A stretch of DNA of 64,000 nt from Betaproteobacteria bacterium (GTDB lineage Bacteria; Pseudomonadota; Gammaproteobacteria; Burkholderiales; Casimicrobiaceae): assembly GCA_016720425.1 (NCBI GenBank), contig JADKKQ010000003.1:62001-126000 (forward strand), written 5' to 3'. The position numbers and the translations under genes are program-made. The stretch's first letter is position 1, and each line of letters opens with the position of its first letter. A model generated the notes under the pieces. It was not told where the DNA came from and made no database searches. It worked only from the letters and a program-made list of their open reading frames with translations. Shown piece after piece: positions 52,443 to 61,349 of this stretch.

Positions 52443-53708
52443 ATGGCCATGATCACCGCCCTTCCCCTCGCCCCCCCGACGTCGGCGCCGACTGCCGCCA
52501 GCGCCAGCGCGCCCGACGCACCGGGCGAGTGCGGTGCGAACGCCCCGGCGTTCGCACAAGCGCTGCGCGACGCCGGCGAACGCCTGGCCAAGCCCGCCGA
52601 CACCGCGCCGTCCGACGACGACAGCGGCGCGAACCTGGCGACCGATGCGGTCGCACTCGCCGGACTGGTCGCGCCCTGGGTGGCCCCGGTCGCGCCGGCC
52701 ATCGTCGCGACCGTGGCCACGGGCATCGCCGGCGGGATCGCCTTGAACGCGAAGTTCGCGCCCGATGCAGCCGCGACCCCCGCCGCTGCCGGCGCCGACG
52801 CGACGTCCGCGGGCCCGACCGATTTCGCTGCACTCGGCAGCGGCAATCCGCCCGCGACGACTTCCCCGGCGACCGCCGGCGCTGCGACCGCGACGACACC
52901 GATGGCCGCGGCCCCGCTGCCCGGCAGCAGCGCGATGCCCGGGACCGGGGCCGTCGCTCCGACCCCAAGCGCGGCCACGGCCACGCCGACAATCGCAACC
53001 ACGGATTCGCCGCTGGCGCCGCCGCCGGCGATCGCCGTCCCGGCGGAAATCGATGCCGACCGGCGCACGCCGACGGCGACCGTGCATGCGGCCGCGCTCG
53101 GCTCCCGCGCCGGCGCGCCCGACAGCCTCACCCTGGCGAACACCGCGGCGGCAGCATCCGTCGCCGCCCCGCGCGCGACCTCCGAGGTGCCCTCACTGGC
53201 CAGCGAGAGCGCGCCCGTTCCCTCGCCCACCTCGATCACCGCGCCGTCGGCCCCTGTCGCGCGCGAAACCGCGACGCTGGTGACGGCCGTCGCCACCACC
53301 GTCGCGACCCCCGGCTGGCACGAGGACATCGCGCAGAAGTTCGCGCAGTTCGTCTCCATGCGCGTGGCCGATGCCGAGATCCGGCTCAATCCCGCGCACC
53401 TCGGCCCGGTGGGCATCGAGATCAGCTACAGCGACAACCAGGCCTCGGTGCTGATCACCGCCGCGCAGCCGACGACGCGCGACGCGCTGGAGCAGGCGCT
53501 GCCGCACCTCAAGGAACTGCTCGCGCAGCAGGGCATCGCGCTGGGCGAGTCCTCGGTGCGCGACCAGCGCGACGCGCGTGCCGACAGCCCCTCGCCGCGG
53601 GCGCCCGGCAGCGACGCGGCCGCGCGGTCGGCGGGCGCGCCGATGAGCGCCACCGAGACGCACCGCGTCGACCGGCTGTCGTCGCGACTGATCGACACCT
53701 TCGCCTGA
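52443..53708 (+). CDS. fliK: Hook-length control protein FliK
   Basis: 421 residues. The N-terminal 280 are disordered Ala/Pro/Thr-rich ruler sequence. The C-terminal Flg_hook domain (about 285-385) contains DIAQKFAQFVSMRVADAEIRLNPAHLGPVGIEISYSDNQASVLITAAQPTTRDALEQALPHLKELLAQQGIALGESSV. It measures the hook and triggers the FlhB substrate switch. It follows fliJ by 17 bp. Confidence 0.93.
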   Translation: MAMITALPLAPPTSAPTAASASAPDAPGECGANAPAFAQALRDAGERLAKPADTAPSDDDSGANLATDAVALAGLVAPWVAPVAPAIVATVATGIAGGIALNAKFAPDAAATPAAAGADATSAGPTDFAALGSGNPPATTSPATAGAATATTPMAAAPLPGSSAMPGTGAVAPTPSAATATPTIATTDSPLAPPPAIAVPAEIDADRRTPTATVHAAALGSRAGAPDSLTLANTAAAASVAAPRATSEVPSLASESAPVPSPTSITAPSAPVARETATLVTAVATTVATPGWHEDIAQKFAQFVSMRVADAEIRLNPAHLGPVGIEISYSDNQASVLITAAQPTTRDALEQALPHLKELLAQQGIALGESSVRDQRDARADSPSPRAPGSDAAARSAGAPMSATETHRVDRLSSRLIDTFA

Positions 53709-53724
53709 GCTTCGCCCAGCGCTG

Positions 53725-53785
53725 GAATAGGCGGGATTTGCCGCGGCTATTCGACCGACGGCCGGCGACCGGCGATCACCATAAT
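53725..53785 (+). promoter_or_regulatory. FlhDC-type class II promoter of fliLMNOPQR
   Basis: Best member of the set: perfect inverted half-sites GAATAG (53725-53730) and CTATTC (53747-53752) separated by 16 bp, then 27 bp to CATAAT (53780-53785), and the fliL ATG 29 bp further on. It lies in the 106-bp gap after fliK. Confidence 0.7.
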
Positions 53786-53814
53786 CGCTCTGACCCCCTT
53801 GGTGAATCACGATC

Positions 53815-54348
53815 ATGGCCACCGCGAAACCTGCACTGAGAACCGCCCCGCCGCCCCCTGCCGCTGAGGACGCCCCGGCACCGCCGAAGAAATCCAGACG
53901 GTGGCTGATCGTCGGCATCGTCGTCGCCCTGGTGCTGCTGGCCGGCGGCGGCGCCGCCGCCTGGTACTTCCTGAGCGCCAAGGCACCGGCCCCCGGCGCC
54001 GGCGCAACGGACGCCAGGACTGCCGACGCCAAGCCGCCGACCTTCGTCACGCTGGAACCGTTCACCGTCAACCTCCAGCAGGAGAACGGCGACCACTTCC
54101 TGCAGACCGGTCTCGTCATCCAGGTCGCCGACGCCAAGGCCGTCGACGCGATGAAGACCTACATGCCGATCATCCGCAACAAGATCCTGCTGCTGCTGTC
54201 GTCGAAGACGCCGAGCGAGCTCGCCTCGCTGGACGGGAAGAAGAAGCTGGTCGGCGAGCTCATCGCCTCGGTGCGCGAGTCGATCCCGGGCACGACGCCC
54301 GAGCGCGGCATCGAGAATGCCTTCATCTCCACCTTCGTGATCCAGTAG
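53815..54348 (+). CDS. fliL: Flagellar basal body-associated protein FliL
   Basis: 177 residues. After a Pro-rich N-terminus comes one membrane helix (WLIVGIVVALVLLAGGGAAAWYFL). The periplasmic domain shows FVTLEPFTVNLQQENGDHFLQTGLVIQVADAKAVDAMKTYMPIIRNKILLLLSSKTPSEL and the C-terminus IENAFISTFVIQ. It supports stator function. First gene of a fliLMNOPQR transcript. Confidence 0.95.
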   Translation: MATAKPALRTAPPPPAAEDAPAPPKKSRRWLIVGIVVALVLLAGGGAAAWYFLSAKAPAPGAGATDARTADAKPPTFVTLEPFTVNLQQENGDHFLQTGLVIQVADAKAVDAMKTYMPIIRNKILLLLSSKTPSELASLDGKKKLVGELIASVRESIPGTTPERGIENAFISTFVIQ

Positions 54349-54369
54349 GCCCCGTCGCGACACCCCGCC

Positions 54370-55371
54370 ATGAGCAACGAATTCCTCAGCCAGGACGAAG
54401 TCGACGCGCTGCTGAAGGGCGTCGGCGGCGAGGACGACGAGCAGCAGCCGTCGGGCACCCACGGGGCCGTGCGTCCCTACGACCTGGCGACCCAGGAGCG
54501 CGTCGTGCGCGGGCGGATGCCGACGCTGGAGGTCGTCAACGAGCGCTTCGTGCGGTTGCTGCGGATCGGATTGTTCAATTTCATGCGCCGCCATCCGGAG
54601 ATCTCGGCCGGCCCGGTGCGCATCGTCAAGTACAGCGAATTCACCCGCAACCTGGTGGTCCCCAGCAGCATCAACATCGCCGCACTCAAGCCGCTGCGCG
54701 GGAACGCGCTGTTCGTGCTCGAGCCCGCGCTGGTGTCGCTGATCGTCGACAACCTGTTCGGCGGCGGCGGGCGCTTCCGCACGCGCGTCGAGGGGCGGGA
54801 GTTCACCCCCACCGAGCAGCGGATCATCCGCCGGGTGCTGCAGATCGTCTTCGACGACTACCAGGCCGCGTGGAAGAGCGTGCATCCGCTGAGCTTCGAC
54901 TTCGTGCGCTCGGAAACGGACCCCCAGTTCGCCAGCATCGCGACGCCGGACGACATCGTCGTCGTCACCACGGTGAACATCGACCTCGGGACCGGCCAGG
55001 CCGCGTTCCACATCTGCGTGCCCTATGCGGCGCTGGAGCCGATCCGGGACCTTCTGAACCGCACGCTGCAGGGCGACCACACGGAGCCCGACAAGCGCTG
55101 GGTGCGCATGCTGTCCAGGCAGGTGCAGAGCGCCGAGGTCGAGCTGTGCGCGACGCTGCTGCAGACCTCGGTGACCGTCGATCAGCTGATGCACCTCAAG
55201 GTCGGCGACGTGATCGGCGTCGACGTTCCCGCCACGGTGCGGGCGGCCGTCGACGGGGTGCCGATCTTCGACTGCACCTACGGCGCGCGCAACGGCCAAT
55301 ACGCGATTCGCATCGAGCGCGCACTGCGCGCGCTTCCCGAAGACCCTGTCGCAGGAGAGCAACATGGCTGA
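54370..55371 (+). CDS. fliM: Flagellar motor switch protein FliM
   Basis: 333 residues. The N-terminal CheY-binding peptide is SNEFLSQDEVDALLKGVGG. The middle has PTLEVVNERFVRLLRIGLFNFMRRHPEISAGPVRIVKYSEFTRNLVVPSSINI and LVSLIVDNLFGGGGR. The C-terminal SpoA-like domain has LMHLKVGDVIGVDVPATVRAAVDGVPIF. It forms the C-ring with FliG and FliN and overlaps fliN by eight bases. Confidence 0.97.
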   Translation: MSNEFLSQDEVDALLKGVGGEDDEQQPSGTHGAVRPYDLATQERVVRGRMPTLEVVNERFVRLLRIGLFNFMRRHPEISAGPVRIVKYSEFTRNLVVPSSINIAALKPLRGNALFVLEPALVSLIVDNLFGGGGRFRTRVEGREFTPTEQRIIRRVLQIVFDDYQAAWKSVHPLSFDFVRSETDPQFASIATPDDIVVVTTVNIDLGTGQAAFHICVPYAALEPIRDLLNRTLQGDHTEPDKRWVRMLSRQVQSAEVELCATLLQTSVTVDQLMHLKVGDVIGVDVPATVRAAVDGVPIFDCTYGARNGQYAIRIERALRALPEDPVAGEQHG

Positions 55372-55771
55372 CACCGTCCATCAGGCCGCGACCGGCGACG
55401 ACCGGGGCGTGGCCCTCGCCGAGCCGGCGGCCACGCTGGCGCCGCCCCGGCCGGCTCCCATCTTCGCGGACCTCGCCGGCACCGGCGTCCAGGCCGCCGC
55501 GGGCCCGGCGCAGGACATCGACCTGGTGCTCGACATCCCGGTCCACATGACGGTCGAGCTCGGCCGCACCAAGCTGCCGATCCGCAGCATCCTGCAACTC
55601 GCGCAGGGCTCGGTGGTCGAGCTCGACGGCCTCGCCGGCGAGCCGATGGACGTGCTGGTCAACGGCTGCCTGATCGCCCAGGGCGAGGTCGTCGTGGTCA
55701 ACGAGAAATTCGGCATTCGCCTGACCGACATCATCACGCCTTCCGAGCGCATCCGGAAGCTGAACCGCTGA
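55364..55771 (+). CDS. fliN: Flagellar motor switch protein FliN
   Basis: 135 residues. A Pro/Ala-rich N-terminus leads to the SpoA domain: IDLVLDIPVHMTVELGRTKLPIRSILQLAQGSVVELDGLAGEPMDVLVNGCLIAQGEVVVVNEKFGIRLTDIITPSERIRKLNR, a near-consensus FliN. Base of the C-ring and dock for FliH. Confidence 0.97.
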   Translation: MADTVHQAATGDDRGVALAEPAATLAPPRPAPIFADLAGTGVQAAAGPAQDIDLVLDIPVHMTVELGRTKLPIRSILQLAQGSVVELDGLAGEPMDVLVNGCLIAQGEVVVVNEKFGIRLTDIITPSERIRKLNR

Positions 55772-55799
55772 TCCCCGCCCGACCGCCGACCTCGACGTC

Positions 55800-56192
55800 A
55801 TGCTGAGCCTCGCTGCCGCCATTCCCGCCGCCGCCGCGCAGTCCACCGCGACCGCACCGGGCCCCGGAGTCACCTCGGGGCTGCTGCAGGCGACGCTGGG
55901 GCTGGCGATCGTGCTGGCGCTGATCTGGGGCGCGGCGTGGATCGTCCGCCGGATCTCGCCGGCGACGCGGACCGTGTCGTCGGCGATCAAGGTCGTTGCC
56001 ACGCAGAACGTCGGCCCACGCGAGCGCGTGGTGCTGGTCGAGATCGGCAGTCAGTGGCTGGTGGTCGGCGTGGCACCCGGTCGCGTCAACGCGCTGCACA
56101 CCTGCCCCAAGTCCGTGCTGCCCGCGGACGGCCCCGCGCCGAATCCCTTCGGACGCCTGCTGGCCCGGGCGAAGGGCGGACCCGGTGCCTGA
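55800..56192 (+). CDS. fliO: Flagellar export assembly protein FliO
   Basis: 130 residues. One membrane helix (LLQATLGLAIVLALIWGAAWIVRRI), then a cytoplasmic domain with SSAIKVVATQNVGPRERVVLVEIGSQWLVVGVAPGRVNALHT, the FliO pattern. It assists FliP ring assembly. The end overlaps the GTG of fliP. Confidence 0.92.
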   Translation: MLSLAAAIPAAAAQSTATAPGPGVTSGLLQATLGLAIVLALIWGAAWIVRRISPATRTVSSAIKVVATQNVGPRERVVLVEIGSQWLVVGVAPGRVNALHTCPKSVLPADGPAPNPFGRLLARAKGGPGA

Positions 56193-56964
56193 AGCACGCG
56201 GGCGCGCAACGCGCCGCATTCGCCCGCTGCTCGCGCCGCTGGCGGCGGCGGCGCTGGCGCTGCTGCCGGTGGTCGCGCGGGCCCAGGTCGGCGACTTCCC
56301 GCTGCTCACCAGCACCCCCGGCGCGGGCGGCAGCCAGAGCTACTCGCTGCCGGTGCAGACGCTGCTGCTGCTCACCTCGCTCACCTTCCTGCCGGCCGTG
56401 CTGCTGCTGATGACCGGCTTCACCCGCATCGTGATCGTGCTGTCGCTTTTGCGCCACGCGCTGGGCACGCAGGCGTCGCCGCCCAATCAGGTGCTGGTCG
56501 GGCTCGCGCTGTTTCTCACGCTGTTCGTCATGGGCCCGGTCTTCGACCGCGTCTACGACGACGCCTACGTCCCCTACACGCAGCAGAAGATCTCGTTCCA
56601 GCAGGCGCTGGACCGCGCGCAGACGCCGCTGCGCGGCTTCATGCTGAAGCAGACGCGCGAGCCCGACGCGGCGCTGTTTCTCAAGCTCGCGCGGCAGCCC
56701 GTGCCGAAGGCCAAGGAGGACATCCCGTTTCGCGTCCTCGTCCCCGCCTTCGTCACCAGCGAACTGAAGACCGCGTTCCAGATCGGCTTCATGGTGTTCA
56801 TACCGTTCCTGATCATCGACATCGTGGTCGCCAGCGTGCTGATGTCGATGGGGATGATGATGGTGTCGCCGGTGCTGATCTCGCTGCCGTTCAAGCTGAT
56901 GCTGTTCGTGCTGGTGGACGGCTGGAACCTGCTGCTCGGCTCGCTGGTCGCGAGCTTCGGCTGA
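56185..56964 (+). CDS. fliP: Flagellar export gate protein FliP
   Basis: 259 residues. The N-terminal signal-like helix is LLAPLAAAALALLPVVARAQVG. The core contains LLLLTSLTFLPAVLLLMTGFTRIVIVLSLLRHALGTQASPPNQVLVGLALFLTLFVM and TSELKTAFQIGFMVFIPFLIIDIVVASVLMSMGMMMVSPVLISLPFKLMLFVLVDGW. I use GTG 56185, inside the fliO end. Forms the gate with FliQ and FliR. Confidence 0.95.
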   Translation: MPEARGRATRRIRPLLAPLAAAALALLPVVARAQVGDFPLLTSTPGAGGSQSYSLPVQTLLLLTSLTFLPAVLLLMTGFTRIVIVLSLLRHALGTQASPPNQVLVGLALFLTLFVMGPVFDRVYDDAYVPYTQQKISFQQALDRAQTPLRGFMLKQTREPDAALFLKLARQPVPKAKEDIPFRVLVPAFVTSELKTAFQIGFMVFIPFLIIDIVVASVLMSMGMMMVSPVLISLPFKLMLFVLVDGWNLLLGSLVASFG

Positions 56965-56999
56965 CGACGGCGACCGCTGCGCAAGAGGAGCAATTCACG

Positions 57000-57272
57000 A
57001 TGATGACCAGCCAGTCGGTACTGACCATCGCGCAGCAGGCGCTGGAGGTCACGGTGCTGATCTCCGCCCCGCTGCTGCTGACCGCGCTGGCGGTCGGCCT
57101 GCTGGTGAGCATCTTCCAGGCGGCGACGCAGATCAACGAGATGACGCTGTCGTTCATCCCTAAGCTGCTGGCGATGTTCGGCGCGCTGATCCTGGGCGGG
57201 CCGTGGATGCTGGAGACGCTGGTCGACTACATCCAGCGGCTCTACACCAGCATTCCGCAGATGATCGGCTGA
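57000..57272 (+). CDS. fliQ: Flagellar export gate protein FliQ
   Basis: 90 residues with two membrane helices: ALEVTVLISAPLLLTALAVGLLVSIFQAATQINEMTLSFIPKLLAMFGALILGGPWMLETLVDYIQRLYTSIPQMIG contains the conserved QAATQINEMTLSFIPK. It follows fliP by 35 bp with AGGAG before the start. Confidence 0.96.
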   Translation: MMTSQSVLTIAQQALEVTVLISAPLLLTALAVGLLVSIFQAATQINEMTLSFIPKLLAMFGALILGGPWMLETLVDYIQRLYTSIPQMIG

Positions 57273-57304
57273 CGCTGCCGGTCGTCCCCGCCGGCGCCGC
57301 CGCG

Positions 57305-58069
57305 ATGATCAGCGTCTCCGCCGCCGAGCTCGACCTCTGGCTCGCCGGCTTCCTCTATCCGTTCTTCCGCATCCTGGCGCTGCTGGCTGCCGCGCCGCTG
57401 TTCGCGCACCGCAGCGTTCCGCGCCGCGTGCGCATCGGCCTCGCCGTGCTGCTGACGCTGCTGGTCGCACCGACGCTGCCGCCGGCCGCGCCGGTGTCGC
57501 CGTTCACCGCCGAGGGCGTGCTGCTGATCGTCCAGCAGGTGCTGGTCGGCGGGGCGCTGGGACTGGCGGTGCACGTCGCCTTCGCGGCCGTCGGACTCGC
57601 CGGCGACATGATCGGCCTGCAGATGGGCCTGTCCTTCGCGGCCTTCATCGACCCCGTCAACTCCGAGCAGTCGCCGATCATCGGCAGTTTCCTGACGATG
57701 ACGCTGATGCTGGTGTTCGTGGCCATCAACGGCCACCTGCTGATCGTCGCCGCGCTGGTCGACAGCTTCGCGACCGTCCCGCCGACGATCACCGGCCTGC
57801 GCTGGGTCGACGCCTGGAAGGTCGCCGAGACGGGGACCGCGCTGTTCGCGCAGGGGCTGCAGATCGCGCTGCCGGTGATCGGCGCGATGCTGCTCACCAA
57901 CCTCGCCTTCGGCATCCTCACCCGCACCGCGCCGCAGCTCAACCTGTTCGCGGTCGGCTTCCCGGTGACGCTGATCGTCGGCCTGCTGGTGCTGCTGCTG
58001 GGGCTGCGGCACCAGATCCCGGTGTTCGAGGGCGTGCTGACCCGCAGCGTCGAGCTGTTCGCCCGCTGA
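57305..58069 (+). CDS. fliR: Flagellar export gate protein FliR
   Basis: 254 residues with about six membrane helices. ISVSAAELDLWLAGFLYPFFRILALLAAAPLF and IGLQMGLSFAAFIDPVNSEQSPIIGSFLTMTLMLVFVAINGHLLIVAALVDSF are the family motifs. ATG 57305 is the conserved start. Last gene of the fliF-to-fliR cluster; it converges on a sensor kinase, with a long hairpin in the gap. Confidence 0.96.
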   Translation: MISVSAAELDLWLAGFLYPFFRILALLAAAPLFAHRSVPRRVRIGLAVLLTLLVAPTLPPAAPVSPFTAEGVLLIVQQVLVGGALGLAVHVAFAAVGLAGDMIGLQMGLSFAAFIDPVNSEQSPIIGSFLTMTLMLVFVAINGHLLIVAALVDSFATVPPTITGLRWVDAWKVAETGTALFAQGLQIALPVIGAMLLTNLAFGILTRTAPQLNLFAVGFPVTLIVGLLVLLLGLRHQIPVFEGVLTRSVELFAR

Positions 58070-58090
58070 CGGCGGCGAAGAGGGGTCAGA

Positions 58091-58245
58091 GGCTGAGAGT
58101 TTTTCGGGCGTGTCCGAGCAGCGCGCCAGAAGGCGTCCGATCGAGGCGCCAAGCGCAGCCATAGCTCGGGCTATGGCGAGCATTGGCAACGACGAGCGGG
58201 CGTCTTCCGGCGTGATGAGCGGGCATGATCGAAAGACTCTCAGCC
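58091..58245. repeat. 155-bp imperfect inverted repeat between fliR and the sensor kinase
   Basis: The outer arms GGCTGAGAGTTTTTCG and the reverse complement of CGAAAGACTCTCAGCC match at 15 of 16. The interior arms pair over most of their length at roughly 70%. The centre is a perfect hairpin GCCATAG-CTCGGG-CTATGGC (58158-58177). It could act as a two-way terminator between converging genes. The kinase stop lies two bases beyond the right arm. Confidence 0.7.
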
Positions 58246-58247
58246 TC

Positions 58248-61200
58248 TCAGCCGCCGAGCGTGAAGCGGAACGTCGCCCCGCGGCCCTCGCTGCCTTCGG
58301 CCCAGACGCGGCCGCCGTGGCGGCGGACGATGCGCAGCACGATCGCCAGCCCGATGCCGCTGCCCTTGAACTCCCGCTCGGTGTGCAGGCGGGCGAAGGG
58401 CGCGAAAATCCGCTCCGCCTGGTCCGGCGGAAACCCGACGCCGTTGTCGCGCACGTGGAACACCGTCCGTCCCTCGCTCTGTTCGCAGCCGACGTCGATC
58501 CGCGCCTCGGCGCTGCCGCGCGAGAATTTCCAGGCGTTGCCGATGAGGTTGGCCAGCAGGATCTGCACCAGGCCCGCGTCGGCATCGGCGACCATGTTCG
58601 GCGCGACCGACGTGTCCACGACGCGGTCCGGCTCCGCCTCGCGCAGGTCCGCGATCGTCGCCTCGGCGAGGCGGGTGACATCGACGCGGCGCCGGTTGAG
58701 GTCGCGGCGCGCGACGCGGGAGAGGTCGAGCAGGTCGTCGATCAGGCCGCTCATCCGTGCCGCCGCCCGCCGCACCCGCTGCAGGTAATCCCGGGCCTCG
58801 GCGTCGAGCTGCTGCTGCGCGCGCTCCTGCAGCAGGTCGGTGAATCCGGCGATGCTGCGCAGCGGCGCGCGCAGGTCGTGCGAGACCGAATAGCTGAAGG
58901 CCTCGAGCTCGCTGTTGGCCACTTCGAGCGCGGCGGTGCGCTCGCGCACCTTCTCCTCCAGCGTGACGTTGAGCTGGCGCAGCTCGACCTCCGCCGCATT
59001 GCGCTCGGCCTCGACCGTGTAGCTGTCGAGCGCGAACGACAGGTTGGCGGCCAGCGCTGCCAGCAGCTGCGTCATCTGGGCGTCGAAATAGTCGGCGAGG
59101 CCGACGCTGACGACGAGCACCCCGGCGACCCCGCCGTGCCGGAACAGCGGGAAGGCCGCGGTCGACTGCGGCGCGGCCGCCTCGGCGTCGGGCGTCGGCG
59201 TGGCGTCGTCCTCGTCCCAGCCGTCGTTGCGGACGCTGTACCGCCCTTCGTGCACCGCGGCAACCGCGGGGCTGTCGACGAGATCGGCGCCGTCCTCGGG
59301 CCGCACGGCGATGCGATCGCCGACCGCCACGGCGTCGCCGTGCGCAGCGACGACCGTCATCCACTTGCGGTCGTCCTCGAGCATCGCGATCCACGTCACG
59401 CGGAAGCGCGCGTAGCGGGCGACGATCTCGCAGCTGCGCTGGTAGAGATCCTGGGCGGTCGCCGCGCGGACGATCGCCTCGTTGGCGTTCGACAGCGCCG
59501 CGTGGAGATTGGCGAGGCGCCGGTGCCGCTGGTCGGCGAGCACGCGGTCGTGGATGTCGACCGACGAGCCGACGTAACCCGCCAGCGCGCCGTCGTTGCC
59601 CAACCGCGGCAGTGCCTGGTCGAACATCCAGCGATACCGCCCGTCGCGGCCGCGCAGCCGGTATTCCTGGGCGAAACGCCCGCAGCGCGCCGTCGCCTCG
59701 GCGAAAGCCTGGCGCCAGCGGCGCCGGTCGCCACCGTGCACGCTCGCCATCCACCCTTCGCCCATCGCCTCGTCGGCCGCGCGTCCCGTGTACGCGACCC
59801 ATGGCGCGTTGACGTAGCTGCGGTCGCCCTCGGCGTCGGACATCCAGATCAGCGCCGGCGACGAGTCGGCGAGGCCGCGGAACCGCGCTTCGCTCTCGCG
59901 CAGCGCCTCCTCCTGCGCCTTGCGCTCGGAGATGTCGCGGGCGTAGCCGACGAAGAGCTCGTCCGGGCCGGTCTTCACGTAGCTGTACGAGAGCTCGAGC
60001 GGGAACTCGCGCCCGCTGCTGTGCAGTCCGACCGAGACCAGCGGCTGGTTCCACGGGTGCGCACGCTCCCCGGTGGCCAGGAAACGCTGCATCCCCATGG
60101 CATGCCGCGGCCGAATGCTCTCCGGCTGCAGCACCGAAACGTTCCTGCCGACCAGCGCCTCCGGCGCGTGGCCGAAGACCTCCTGCACCGCGTGGCTCGC
60201 CTGCAGGATGGTGCTGTTGCGGTCGAGGATCAGCACCGCGTCGTTGGACGTCTCGAACAGCTGGCGGTACCGGGCCTCGCTGTCGCGCAGCCGCCGGTCG
60301 TCGCGCTGCCGCTCGTCGAGCATGCGGTTGAGCTGGGTCGCGATCTCGGAGAGTTCGCGCGGGCCCGACTCCTCGGCGCGGATGATGGTGTTGCCGGCAG
60401 CGAAGTCCTGCGCCACACCCGCGATCGCCTTGATCGGGCGCAGCAGGCGGCGGGCGAACCAGGCCGCGATGAACAGCACCGCGGCGAGGATCGCCAGGAC
60501 CGCGAGACCTCCGCGCCACGCCTGCGTCCGGGTGCCGGCGACCACCGGATCGCGCGGCATCTCGACGACGCTGAACCACGGCGCACCGGGAATCGGCGCG
60601 AAACCGACGATCGCCGGCCGGCCGGCCGGCCCGGCGCCGCGCAAGGAACCGGAGCCGTCGCGCAGCAGGGCGCGCAACACCGCGGCGTCGAGCGCCGCCG
60701 CGCGCGGCGTCGCGCTGCCGGGCTCCGCGAGAATCGCGCCATCCTGGTCGACCAGCAGCACCGCCGGACCGTCGCCGCGCGCGGCGACGCGCGTCGCCGC
60801 CGGGCGCAGCCGGTTGAGGTCGAGGTGGCCCGCCAGCGCCGCGGTCACGATGCCCCGGTCGTCGCGCACCGCGGTCGCCAGCATCGCCACGCCGCGCCGC
60901 CCGCCGCCGGCGGCCGGGGACGAGTCGATCGCGGCGGCGCGCCCGGCGACGATCGACTGCAGCCACGGTGCCGAGGCGTACGGGGCGTCGCCGGCCGGCA
61001 CCGACACCCCCGAGCAGACGACGCGGCCGCTCGGCTCGACCAGCAGCAGCGCGTCGATGCCGGCGCCCCGGCCACCGATGGACGGCTCGGCCATTTCGCA
61101 GGCACCGCGCTGCAGCGCGGCGACCGGCGCGAGGCGCGCGTGATCCTCGAGCGCATCCTGCGCCGCCGTCAGTTCCTGCCCGATTTCGATGGCGACGATG

Positions 61201-61349
61201 CGCGCCAGCTGCAGCGCCCCCGCGGCCGCGGTGGCTTCCTCGCGTTGCGCCGCCGAGTAGTAGGTGTAGCCGAGCACCGCGCACAGCGGGATCGCGACCG
61301 CCAGCACCAGCGCGGCCATGTAGGCGCCGACGGGTCGCGACCTAGCCAC
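58248..61349 (-). CDS. Membrane sensor histidine kinase: extracytoplasmic sensor, HAMP, PAS domains, GAF, HisKA, HATPase
   Basis: 1033 residues. Helix 1 (about 9-30, AYMAALVLAVAIPLCAVLGYTYY) and helix 2 (about 280-300) bracket a large dCache-like periplasmic domain. HAMP (RRLLRPIKAIAGVAQDFAAGN) follows, then PAS (about 350-480) and a second PAS with PAC (about 480-610), then GAF (about 625-780), where PLFRHGGVAGVLVVSVGL is visible. HisKA has phospho-His824 in SYSVSHDLRAPLRSIAGFTDLLQE, and the ATPase domain ends NLIGNAWKFSRG, VRDNGVGFP, GSGIGLAIVLRIVRRHGG. This is a phytochrome/bacteriophytochrome-style kinase core. No cognate regulator is adjacent. GTG start. Confidence 0.92.
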   Translation of the reverse strand: MARSRPVGAYMAALVLAVAIPLCAVLGYTYYSAAQREEATAAAGALQLARIVAIEIGQELTAAQDALEDHARLAPVAALQRGACEMAEPSIGGRGAGIDALLLVEPSGRVVCSGVSVPAGDAPYASAPWLQSIVAGRAAAIDSSPAAGGGRRGVAMLATAVRDDRGIVTAALAGHLDLNRLRPAATRVAARGDGPAVLLVDQDGAILAEPGSATPRAAALDAAVLRALLRDGSGSLRGAGPAGRPAIVGFAPIPGAPWFSVVEMPRDPVVAGTRTQAWRGGLAVLAILAAVLFIAAWFARRLLRPIKAIAGVAQDFAAGNTIIRAEESGPRELSEIATQLNRMLDERQRDDRRLRDSEARYRQLFETSNDAVLILDRNSTILQASHAVQEVFGHAPEALVGRNVSVLQPESIRPRHAMGMQRFLATGERAHPWNQPLVSVGLHSSGREFPLELSYSYVKTGPDELFVGYARDISERKAQEEALRESEARFRGLADSSPALIWMSDAEGDRSYVNAPWVAYTGRAADEAMGEGWMASVHGGDRRRWRQAFAEATARCGRFAQEYRLRGRDGRYRWMFDQALPRLGNDGALAGYVGSSVDIHDRVLADQRHRRLANLHAALSNANEAIVRAATAQDLYQRSCEIVARYARFRVTWIAMLEDDRKWMTVVAAHGDAVAVGDRIAVRPEDGADLVDSPAVAAVHEGRYSVRNDGWDEDDATPTPDAEAAAPQSTAAFPLFRHGGVAGVLVVSVGLADYFDAQMTQLLAALAANLSFALDSYTVEAERNAAEVELRQLNVTLEEKVRERTAALEVANSELEAFSYSVSHDLRAPLRSIAGFTDLLQERAQQQLDAEARDYLQRVRRAAARMSGLIDDLLDLSRVARRDLNRRRVDVTRLAEATIADLREAEPDRVVDTSVAPNMVADADAGLVQILLANLIGNAWKFSRGSAEARIDVGCEQSEGRTVFHVRDNGVGFPPDQAERIFAPFARLHTEREFKGSGIGLAIVLRIVRRHGGRVWAEGSEGRGATFRFTLGG

